A stretch of 64,000 nucleotides of DNA from NCBI GenBank assembly GCA_963995505.1, contig OZ023187.1:627501-691500 (forward strand), given 5' to 3'. Below the pieces are notes generated by a model, which did no database searches, was not told the DNA's origin, and worked only from the letters and a program-made list of their open reading frames with translations. The first letter of the stretch is position 1. Each line of letters opens with the position of its first letter. Source of the DNA: Hypericum androsaemum (Eukaryota; Streptophyta; Magnoliopsida; Malpighiales; Hypericaceae). A program made the translations under genes and the position numbers. This document shows, piece by piece, positions 11,150 to 20,379 of the stretch.

Positions 11150-11632
11150 CTAACAGAGGAAGATCGTGTAATTTTTTGGGTCTCTGGGAGTTGAAATGAA
11201 CATAGCGGAGGCATGCAATCCTTAACGGGTTGACTGGCTGTTGGGTCTCAGTGGGCCTGTCACTCCCGGTCCATGTAGTTGCTGGGCGATCGACATAGAA
11301 GTGCACTCGGTTTTTAAAGCCGAGGCCCCCAACCCAATATCATCCGAATTCAACAATCTTGTTTTAAAATTATGGTATTTATAAAAGCAATTTATAATTG
11401 TCAGGTCTTGATATAGTCTCTAGACTAGCATATATTCCACATCTTTTAATCCGCTTCTGTAATCTTTATTATCAACGAAAGGTTTAGACTACTCCTTTAC
11501 TAGTGCCTTGGGATTCGAATATGTAATTGCCTTATATGTGTAGATTTGTAATGCAATAATCTACTCAGGTCAATTGCAATAGAAATCTTCAAGATCAGTC
11601 AATGGGTGGAATTAGATTTAGCAGTAATTTTG
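10978..11632. repeat. 655-bp direct repeat, copy A (left of the LINE)
   Basis: Starts gcggtgcctcaagcc inside the LTR, runs through the LTR end and 480 bp of flank, and ends gcagtaattttg. The same sequence with about ten substitutions lies at 16669-17323. The 60-codon minus-strand frame inside it has no recognisable product. Confidence 0.88.
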
Positions 11633-11984
11633 TCCCTTCCCTCTGGGTTAGGATTTTCTCTCTCGAAAGAGAGTAGCCGTCCCTTACAGAGGAAGAGGGT
11701 CTTCAGAAAAAATATTCACTCCACATCCGAAAAAATTCCCACCAAAATCCACTAAAATTCACAAATAATTAGAACATACATTGCTAAAGCAAAGGGAGAG
11801 CCTGATCTACCAATCTTGGCGTTTTCGTTTCACCACGCTTTTAGGTTCCTCTCATTGCACCTTTTCTCGTCTGGACATAAGTGACAGTAAGAGGTAGGTC
11901 TCCTGAGTGGTCTAGGTAGCGGGTTCTGGGTAGAGTCATCCTCTAGGTTTTCACGATCTGAGCCAGGAGCGGGGGGCGAAGTTT

Positions 11985-13799
11985 GTGGCTATGGGGTCGA
12001 AGGAAGGGGTTCCAGATCTCTCTTCGATTGATGAGAATGGTATGAAGGGTTTGAGGGATCGGGGGAAAGGGGCGATGGCTGAAGGGTTTAGGGGATCGGA
12101 GGAAAGGGGCGATGGTATGAGGGGTTTTGGGGGTCGGGGGAAAGGTACTAAGACAGGTGGCCCCGCCCCGCTAAGTATGAGCAGCGAAGATGCATCCCAC
12201 GCTTTCTCTACTTCAGGAGCAGCTGGTACTAATCTGAGAGAGGGAGCTGCAGAATATCGAGATCTAACAGCAAAGGCCGTTAGAAATGTTGATGAGGCAA
12301 TCCTTGAGCTTTCTTGCCAACTTCAAGAACTCATGGATACATCCAACAGGGGATCTCTGGTGGGGATGGTCTGGACAGAGAAGTCTATAAACTCAACTGC
12401 ATTCATGACTATGATGAAGAATCTCTGGCAGCCCCGACGGGGTCTATCTATCACAGAGATAGCTACAAACCGCTTTCTCTTCGAGTTCAAGGATAAGAAA
12501 GAGATGGCCAAGGTCCTTCGGGATCAACCTTGGCATTTTGACAAGCAGGCAGTAATCTTAAAGGAGGTGACCGGGGAAGATCAGCCAACTAATGTGCCTT
12601 TGTTTTCTATTCCAATTTGGCTTACAGTCCACGATTTGCCGCTAGGTGGATATAACCTCATGACGGCAGAGGCAATTGGCTCCCTATTTGATTCTTTCCT
12701 TGAATGGGATGAGGCTCTTGACCTTAAAGGAAAATCCATGAGACTTCGGGTTACTCTTGATGCTCGCTTGCCACTTCCCCGGACAACGACGCTGAAGTTT
12801 AAGGGAGGGAAAATGGCATTTGTGTATTTCAGATACGAAAGGATTCCATCTTTCTGCTTCTGTTGCGGCATGTTGGGCCACATTGAGAGAAACTGTGATC
12901 TACCCTCGTCCGAGGATTCTCCACCAGATTCAGTTGATAAATATGGAGCATGGATGCGAGCCTCTCCCTACAAACCACGCCGGCTGGTAGTGGAAGCAAC
13001 CATGAGGACTGGGCCTCCCTCGACTGCTCGCAGAATTCTAGGAACGGGGTGGGATTGCTTTAATACTCTATCTCAAAAACTAGGGGTTGCGTCTGGTTCC
13101 TTCACTGTAGAGGAGCGGAAGGATGCGAACCTCCAAGCTGAAGTCCCCCAACTCGCTGATAACCCAAAATTTGGACAAGCTTCCAAACAAATTTTACACC
13201 ATCCTCTCCAAGCCCTGCCCGAAACACTACCACCTATCAACTCAGATATACCCCAAACATCAATGTTACACCTCTCGACAACCCCCAGTCATCCTTTCGC
13301 CCAAAGTAAATATATCCCACCACCACTTAGACCCAACCCTACAATGACCTTACCCACTCCTACACCTTTACCCCCCTCCAACCTTTCACCTAACCAGAAC
13401 TCCAATAATACTCCCTACTCCCCAATCACTTGGGCCGCTTCACCCACCCCTAGTGGCAAGGATGACAAACAGACACCTCCTGATACACCTAATCCCTCCA
13501 CTTATCCTGATACCCAAACATCAACCCAAATACTTCCCATACAAAATCTCAGCGAACCAATCCAAAATCCACAGGGATCATCTACTTTAAAGAGGTGGAA
13601 AAAGCTAGAAAGGGAGGCTCAGTCAAATGATGACCATGTTATGTCGGACAATACTACTGTTGTGTTGGGAAAACGGATGGATATCGATGTTGATGAATCA
13701 GAGATCCAAGTTAGCAAGAAGATGGCGATTGCTTTTGAGGACCAAGTTTTATCATCTTTCTCGGCGGAGGCTGTTAGTCAGCCCCGCCGATCACAATGA
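11985..13799 (+). CDS. LINE ORF1: nucleic-acid-binding protein with DUF4283-like region and zinc knuckle
   Basis: 604-codon open frame starting ATG at 11985. Residues 1-60 are Gly/Arg-rich with a repeated RG-type unit. Residues about 105-280 resemble the DUF4283 region of plant LINEs (GSLVGMVW..., DQPWHFDKQAVIL). A CCHC knuckle, CFCCGMLGHIERNC, lies near residues 288-301. The rest (about 370-530) is Pro/Thr/Ser-rich and low in order. In L1-type elements this protein coats the element RNA. It is intact as a frame, unlike ORF2 just downstream, which begins at the overlapping ATG at 13797. Confidence 0.8.
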   Translation: MAMGSKEGVPDLSSIDENGMKGLRDRGKGAMAEGFRGSEERGDGMRGFGGRGKGTKTGGPAPLSMSSEDASHAFSTSGAAGTNLREGAAEYRDLTAKAVRNVDEAILELSCQLQELMDTSNRGSLVGMVWTEKSINSTAFMTMMKNLWQPRRGLSITEIATNRFLFEFKDKKEMAKVLRDQPWHFDKQAVILKEVTGEDQPTNVPLFSIPIWLTVHDLPLGGYNLMTAEAIGSLFDSFLEWDEALDLKGKSMRLRVTLDARLPLPRTTTLKFKGGKMAFVYFRYERIPSFCFCCGMLGHIERNCDLPSSEDSPPDSVDKYGAWMRASPYKPRRLVVEATMRTGPPSTARRILGTGWDCFNTLSQKLGVASGSFTVEERKDANLQAEVPQLADNPKFGQASKQILHHPLQALPETLPPINSDIPQTSMLHLSTTPSHPFAQSKYIPPPLRPNPTMTLPTPTPLPPSNLSPNQNSNNTPYSPITWAASPTPSGKDDKQTPPDTPNPSTYPDTQTSTQILPIQNLSEPIQNPQGSSTLKRWKKLEREAQSNDDHVMSDNTTVVLGKRMDIDVDESEIQVSKKMAIAFEDQVLSSFSAEAVSQPRRSQ

Positions 13800-16668
13800 A
13801 TATTGTAGCTTAGAATTGTCATGGGTTCGGGAATCCCGAGGCAGTTCAGGAGCTTAGCAGGCTAGCAAATGCTTGTAAACCCCAGATTCTGTTCCTTTCT
13901 GAGATGAAATTGTCAGAGAGGGAAGCATAACGGTTGAAGTGGAAGTTAGGTTTTGAATGTGGAATTTTTGTTGCCTGCAGGGGATCTGGTAGGTCCCGAA
14001 GTGGTGGGTTGGTGTTGTTATAGCACCGTAGCATGACGATTAAACTACTATCCTTCTCAACTCATCATATCGATGCTGAGGTTGGTGAGGTCAATCAATG
14101 GAGATTTACTGGTTTTTACGGCTGGCCAGATACTGGGGAAAAAGACAGATCGTGGGAGCTGCTATGGGAGTTGAAGCTTCAATCTAACCTTCCTTGGTTA
14201 TGTGGTGGAGACTTTAATGAAATCCTCTCCAACACTAAAAAAAGAGGGGGAAACCCAGTGTCGGCTCGTAGATTGGAGGCTTTTTTCACAACTGTTCAGG
14301 ATTGCAACTTTCGGGAGGTGAAGCAATCAGGTTTGACTTTTACATGGACGAATGGAAGAGAAGGCGGAGACTACATCGACAGCAAGTTGGATAGGTTCTT
14401 TGCTACCCCAGAGTGGTTTGCTATTTTTCCTAACTCCAGCTCAGATGCTCGAGCTCGAACAGGTTCAGATCACAGTCCACTCTGCTGTCAAATAAGAAAT
14501 AAGGAAGTTGTACTTATCCCAAAGAGGTTTAGATTCGAGGCCATGTGGTTGCGAAGTGAGGAGATTAAGGAGTAAGTCAAAAAGGGGTGGGGTGCTGTGC
14601 TAGACGGGACGAATGTTGCTGTCCGCCTTAGAGCTTGCGGAGAAAAATTACAGTTCTGGGATAAAGTTTCTTTTGGGAACGTTAAGCGGGCTAAAAAGAA
14701 TTTAGAAGGGGAGATTCGGCAATTACAGCAGGCCCCTCAAAATGTGACTGGCCGCAGGAGACTAGAAGGGTGTCTGAAGCATAGGGAGGAATTGTACCGA
14801 AGGGAGGAGATTCTTTGGGCGCAGAGATCTCGGGTAGATTGGCTTAAGGAGGGAGATAGAAACACAAAATTTTTCCACCAAAAAGCGAGTCATAGACATT
14901 CTAGGAACTGGGTAATTGAGATTTTGAACAAGGAGGGAGGAGTGATTCAGGACTTGGGAGGGATTCAGGAGACCTTTAGGTCCTTTTACATGTCACTTTT
15001 TTCCTCTTCGGGTTGTGTGCAGGTGGAGAATATTACGAACGCTGTGACGCCAAAAGTTACGCCAGAGATGAGTAATATCCTACAGATGCCTTATAGAAGA
15101 ACAGACGTAGAGATGGCACTTCAACAAATGCATCCCACAAAAGCCCCTGGACCAGATGGCATGCCCCCTATTTTATCAAAAATTCTGGGACGTGATTGGC
15201 AATGATGTAGTACACTCGATCCTCCATGTCTTGAATGGTGGGGCTGATCCCTCCTCTCTAAACCAAACCATTATTGCCTTGATTCCAAAGGTAAAGAAAC
15301 CTGTTACATGTGCTGAGTTTAGACCTATTAGCTTATGTAATGTGATTATGAAGCTGATTACCAAGACCATATCTAATCGAATGCAGCCTCTTATGTCAGA
15401 GATCATTCAGAAGAATCAAGGGGCTTTTGTCCCTGGCAGACTTATTACTGACAACTCTCTTATTGCCTTTGAGATCTTTCATTACCTAAAGAAAAGGAAG
15501 ACTGTGTGGAAGGGTTTCTGTGCTCTTAAAGTGGACATGATGAAAGCTTATGATCGGATCGAATGGTCTTTCCTGGAAAATATGATGGCTGCTCTTGGCT
15601 TTCCGTCCACTTTTGTGTCTCTGATCATGCGTTGTGTTTGCACTGTCCAGTATGCGGTGCAGGTAAATGGTGTTATCGAGGAGTATTTTATTCCAAGCAG
15701 GGGACTGAGACAGGGAGATCCACTATCTCCTTATTTATTCTTGATATGTGTTGAAGGTCTTGCTGCCATGTTATCTCGGGCGGCTGATGCAGGGATCATA
15801 CATGGCATTCAAGTGGCTCGTACAGCCCCCGCGATAACTCACCTTTTTTTCGCTGATGACTCTCTCTTGTTTGCTAGAGCTACGGAGACTGAATTGATGT
15901 CTATCATGAGTATTTTATCTATATATGAGAGAGCTTCGGGCCAAAAAGTTAATCTCTAAAAAAGTTCAGTTACTTTTAGTCAGAATGTGCAGGCTTTAAT
16001 GGCGGACAACCTTTGCTTAATTTTACAAATGCGGCAAGCGGAGAATAGTGAAAAGTACTTAGGCCTCCCTACAGTCATAGGGAGGTCAAAAAAAATAGTC
16101 TTCTATATACTGGAGGATAGAGTTCGCAGCAAGGTTGGCACATGGAAGGAGAGGTCTTTGTCCCGGGCAGGCCGTGAGACTCTTATCAAGTCAGTCCTTC
16201 AAGCTATTCCCATCTATGTCATGAGTTGTTTTATCCTCCCAATCGAGACCTGTACTAGAATAGATCAACACTTATGCAATTTTTTCTGGGGAGGGTCTCC
16301 TGAGTGTAGGAAACTTCATTGGAGAAGCTGGGATAGAATGTGCAAGTCAAAGAAGGAAGGTGGTATGGGTTTTCAAAAACTGCACAACTTTAACAGGGCA
16401 ATGCTGGCTAAACAGGTTTGGCGACTACTCAGTATTCCAACTTCTCTTACAGCTAGAGTTTTCAAGGCCCGCTATTACCCTAGGTGCTCCTTACTAGAGG
16501 CCTCATTGGGTTACACGCCAAGTCATGCCTGGAGAAGCCTAACTATGGGAATTTCAGTCCTTCACGAGGGGCTGGTCTGGCAGGTTGGTGATGGCTCGAC
16601 AATAAACATATGGACTGACAGCTGGTTGCTGGATTCTCCCACAGGTTTCCCCAGCTACTATCGTCCGG
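13797..16668 (+). pseudogene. LINE ORF2: AP-endonuclease / reverse transcriptase, many stops
   Basis: The frame opens MNIVA then meets a TAG at about 13812, and further stops near 13929 and 14022. Endonuclease motifs remain: GGDFNEIL (about 14197-14222) and SDHSPL (about 14467). The RT half shows GPDGMPP, FRPISLCN, GAFVPGRLITDN, KVDMMKAYDRIEW, GLRQGDPLSPYLF and the catalytic FADD in THLFFADDSLLF (about 15838-15876). A frameshift falls between 15156 and 15205 and a stop at 15957-15959. The C-terminal part (15987-16668, GRETLIKSVLQAIP, then GGMGFQKLHNFN) runs into the junction at 16668, so the zinc-finger end is lost. Confidence 0.85.
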
Positions 16669-17323
16669 GCGGTGCCTCAAGCCTAACTCTCTCGTGCCTA
16701 TACTACCATTGCGTTATGCAAAGACCTAGACCGAAGAACATCTAACCCCTACTCTCCTATATATAGAGGACAAGTCCAATATATTCCTCAATAGGAATTA
16801 GAGTTCTATTCTAATTAGAAATTTGGGACAAATCCTAACACAAACAGAGGAAGATCGTGTAATTTTTTGGGTCTCCGAGAGTTGAAATGAACATAGCGGA
16901 GGCATGCAATCCTTAACGGGTTGACTGGCTGTTGGGTCTCAGTGGGCCTGTCACTCCCGGTCCATGTAGTTGCTGGGCGATCGACATAGAAGTGCACTCG
17001 GTTTTTAAAGCCGAGGCCCCCAACCCAATATCATCCGAATTTAACAATCTTGTTTTAAAATTATGGTATTTATAAAAGTAATTTATAATTGTGAGGTCTT
17101 GATATAGTCTCTAGACTAGCATATATTCCACATCTTTTAATCCGCTTCTGTAATCTTTATTATCAACGAAAGGTTTAGAATACTCCTTTACTAGTGCCTT
17201 GCGGTTCGAATATGTAATTGCCTTATATGTGTAGATTTGTAATGCAATAATCTACTCAGGTCAATTGCAATAGAAATCTTCAAGATCAGTCAATGGGTGG
17301 AATTAGATTTAGCAGTAATTTTG
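16669..17323. repeat. 655-bp direct repeat, copy B (right of the LINE)
   Basis: Same length and order as 10978-11632: the distal part of an LTR (16669-16840) then its flank. It keeps the caaac flank at 16841-16845 that has mutated to ctaac in copy A. No complete LTR element is present here, so this copy came from duplication and not from an independent insertion. Confidence 0.88.
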
Positions 17324-18369
17324 AGTACTTCACGGTCTTTTCCTGAAAAAAATTTATCCTGACAAATTTTTAATGAGATTTGTAATTATAACCGCATATT
17401 TTGTTGGTAGGATTCCAAATATATATATATAAAATTTTTACCTTTACACCAAAAGAGTAAGCCCCTCGGAACAATCCCCAATCCCCTTAAAAAAAAAGAA
17501 AAGAACAATCCCCAATCTTCCACTTTTTGGAATTTGGTTAATGAATTTAAAGAATCCAAAAGAAACAGTCAAAAAGGTGGAAATGGGCTCCACTGGCTAG
17601 CCTTTCTCCTCACGCCAGAAAATATTTGAACCAAATTTTCAGCGGCACCTCAGGAATTCGAAAATTGAATGCAAAGAAAAAGACTGTTCATTGTCATTAA
17701 TATCTATGCGACTTTATGCAATCTATCACTTTTTATTTGAAAAATCAAAATATCCTTTAAAAAAGCTGTAAATAATACAAAAATTAAAAGAAATGAGCAT
17801 TCATAACTTTTTCTTTGACACATATTAAGAGGAAAATCTAGGATTTCTGCATTTTATTTATTTCGTGTGCTATATAATGACAAAAAGTAAAACATTGTAT
17901 TCCTATCTGAAATATAATGCAGAAAAAAGGGATCATTGTTTTTTTATCATATAATCTGCAGAGTTAGTTGAATTTTACAATGCACAACAAATTGATCGAT
18001 GGTTATAAAGTTAATACAAACTTAGATATCTAAAATTTAATTTTCACCTAATAAACAAAAATTACTATTAAATAATACCAATTACCAACTACCACTTAAA
18101 TTAATTGGTGAAGTAATTGTTATAGTTTAACTAGATATCACATTCAAGTTTGGAAACGAAACTATGTTAATTGATCCATTAAATCCAGATATTATACCAA
18201 AAAAAAAACTAATATTGAATTATCTACAGAAGTTCAAATATGTTAACCACTATAGTAAGCGCCAAGTTTGCCAGTTCCAGACCAGAAGTCTTCCCACAAT
18301 CACAGTCACTCTCTCTCTGTCTCTTCTCTCTCTTCCCAATTCAAGATCCTCCAAGCAACGACCGGGAAA
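17324..18369. other. Upstream region of the glutaredoxin-like gene
   Basis: AT-rich, no gene seen. A (ta)n tract lies near 17420. A CT-rich leader (tctctctctgtctcttctctctc, about 18308-18330) precedes the start codon, typical of a plant 5' UTR. Confidence 0.5.
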
Positions 18370-19671
18370 ATGGGGTGCGTCTCTTCGAACTTGCTAAACA
18401 ACGAAGATGACTTTCCCCAGCTGGGGAGCTCAGCTCTGGGCCACCACTTTGTCTCCTTAACCTCCTCCACCTACGGCCTCCTCAACCTCGACCCTCCTCC
18501 ATCTCCTCCGCCGCCGGCAGCCGGATCAACCACCCCTCCGACCCCACCACTCCTCTGGTCCCGCCGCTACCACGAAGCCACCGAGGTAATCAACTCCTGG
18601 GACCTCATGTCCGGTCTTGACAACGAGAGCTTCCGGTTCCCTCCCGTTGTTTGTTCTAAAGATGGAAACTTTGGTGTTGGTAAGGAGAATTCTGACCCCA
18701 ATTTGAGCCGAATTGGTTTATATGGAAGTGATAGAGTTCTGAAACCTCTTAAAGATCCTTCCTTTAGGGATATGGCAAGTGGGTTTGGTGGGGTTTGTGT
18801 GTCCAAGCCCTTGAAAGATGCTTCCATCACAAGTGGGTTTGGGTTCCCTAAGGTTTTGGAAGAGTCTTCCTTGGCCGATGATGCATGCAAATTTAGTAGG
18901 ATTTGTGTATCTAAGCCATTGAAAGATGATATTTTTAGGGGTGGGGAAAGTGGGTTTGGGTTCCCTAAGGTTTTGGAGGAGTCTTCCTTGGTCAATGACA
19001 CCCGTGGATTTAGTAGGTTTGGTGTGTCTAAGCCCTCGAAAGATGGATCCTTTGGTGGTAATAGAAGTGGGGTTGATTTGTCCGGGGGTTTGGATGATGA
19101 GGGCGGTCTTGTTTTCGTGGAGAGACTTGGGAGGTTTAAGGATTTGTGTCCTCCAAATGGGGAGAACAAGGTTGTGATCTACGCGACGTCGTTGAGGGGG
19201 ATAAGGAAGACCTTTGAGGACTGCAATGTGGTGCGGTCTGCGATGGAGGGGTTCGGGGTGGCGATATGTGAGCGGGATGTGTCGATGGATCGAGGGTTCA
19301 GGGAGGAGTTGAGAGAGCTGATGGCGAGAGGGAATGTGCAGGACAAGATGGTGCTACCAAGGGTGTTTATTAAAGGGAAGTATGTGGGCGGGGTTGAGGA
19401 GGTGATGTTGATCGTGGAGGAAGGTTTGATGGGGGAGTTGTTGAAAGGTTTGCCTAAGAAAAGAGCAGGGGAATTGTGCGAAGGCTGCGGTGATGCTAGG
19501 TTCTTGCCGTGCTTTTCGTGTAACGGCAGTTGTAAGACAATGGTGGTGGTAAAGGAAGAAGAAGGCGGCGAACAGAAGCTTGGTTTCAGCTGTTTAGCAA
19601 GGAATGGGGTTGTTGTCAGGTGTCCTGATTGTAATGAAAACGGACTTGTTTTGTGTCCCATATGTAGCTGA
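18370..19671 (+). CDS. Glutaredoxin-like protein with C-terminal Cys-rich (DnaJ-like) zinc motif
   Basis: Single-exon gene, 433 residues. The ATG at 18370 is chosen because it opens MGCVSS, a typical N-myristoylation/palmitoylation signal also seen in plant relatives of this family. Residues 2-260 are Pro/Ser-rich and hold a 39-residue repeat (SGFGFPKVLEESSL at about 18831 and 18948). Residues about 264-365 form a glutaredoxin fold domain (VVIYATSLRGIRKTFEDC, then VLPRVFIKGKYVGGVEEV). It lacks the CPYC active site, as do other members of this plant group, so a redox reaction should not be assumed. Residues about 369-433 hold paired Cys motifs CEGC, CFSCNGSC, CPDC and CPIC, likely binding zinc. 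Association with membranes is inferred from the N-terminus. A duplicated, broken copy lies at 28911-32623. Confidence 0.88.
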   Translation: MGCVSSNLLNNEDDFPQLGSSALGHHFVSLTSSTYGLLNLDPPPSPPPPAAGSTTPPTPPLLWSRRYHEATEVINSWDLMSGLDNESFRFPPVVCSKDGNFGVGKENSDPNLSRIGLYGSDRVLKPLKDPSFRDMASGFGGVCVSKPLKDASITSGFGFPKVLEESSLADDACKFSRICVSKPLKDDIFRGGESGFGFPKVLEESSLVNDTRGFSRFGVSKPSKDGSFGGNRSGVDLSGGLDDEGGLVFVERLGRFKDLCPPNGENKVVIYATSLRGIRKTFEDCNVVRSAMEGFGVAICERDVSMDRGFREELRELMARGNVQDKMVLPRVFIKGKYVGGVEEVMLIVEEGLMGELLKGLPKKRAGELCEGCGDARFLPCFSCNGSCKTMVVVKEEEGGEQKLGFSCLARNGVVVRCPDCNENGLVLCPICS

Positions 19672-20379
19672 ATCGTTCCAAACTAGTTCATCTTAATCTA
19701 TAATATATATTTCTTTGGCGTTCTTCCATTGCATCGGAGTTCTTGATCCCTAATGTTCCGGCTCTTTAGTAGTTACCAAACCTGGAAAGTCATCTGAATT
19801 GCTAAAATATCGTTGCATCCAACATCAGAAGGTTGGAAATTGAGCTCTCTGGCCCAGATGGCTGCATTTTTTTGTATTTGACTGAGTGAGTGAGGCTTGT
19901 GTTATGCTTCATAGAATCTTCCTTCGTCCTTTGTGCCTAAACTGTGTGCAACTGTGCCTGTTATGTCTGTTGGTTGAGGGCAGAATTTATGTATACATAC
20001 AAAAGTCAGCTGCTGGAACTTATTACTCACCAAACATCTTAAACACCCACTAAACTATTCTCTTACGGTATTCATTAAGATGACATGCAGGCTGAGCTAG
20101 CGTTTAAGAGCTCGCAACTTGAGTAATTCATGTTAGGATTATTTTTGGACAACCCCGTTCTGAAGTGGTATTTACTCGACACATGATTAATCTCAACAAA
20201 CCCCCCACTGTTACAACTATCATTGTATTAATCTCGTGGCCACCAAATCCAAATGCTGGCTGAATTCAGATCCAAGGCCCCTCAGAAGATCGAAGCCCTT
20301 CAGACTCTCAGATATGGCCGGGTAACAGGAAGTGGTACCTACCGACAGTGAGTAGCTGAGCTGGGCAATTCCTCAATAT
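19672..20379. other. Spacer between glutaredoxin-like gene and TNL-2 (convergent 3' ends)
   Basis: No gene. It is the shared 3' region of two convergent genes and has a clear paralogue at 32624-33321, part of the segmental duplication. Confidence 0.6.

Larger units (their letters stand above)
11633..16668 (+). mobile_element. Degenerate L1-type LINE, 3' end missing
   Basis: About 5 kb with ORF1 (zinc knuckle) followed by ORF2 (endonuclease, reverse transcriptase). The sequence stops inside ORF2 beyond the RT, with no poly(A) tail, and joins the second 655-bp repeat at 16669. L1 elements insert by target-primed reverse transcription from their 3' end and usually lose the 5' end, so a copy that keeps its 5' part but lacks its 3' end was probably cut by a later rearrangement. 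Several stops and frameshifts show it is dead. Confidence 0.85.

Noticed and set aside
11124..11306. 60-codon frame repeated at 16815-16997
   Set aside because: Present twice only because it lies in the 655-bp repeat; starts at the LTR edge and has no domain.
18567..19169. 200-codon minus-strand frame opposite the glutaredoxin-like gene
   Set aside because: Antisense shadow of a GC-biased coding frame.
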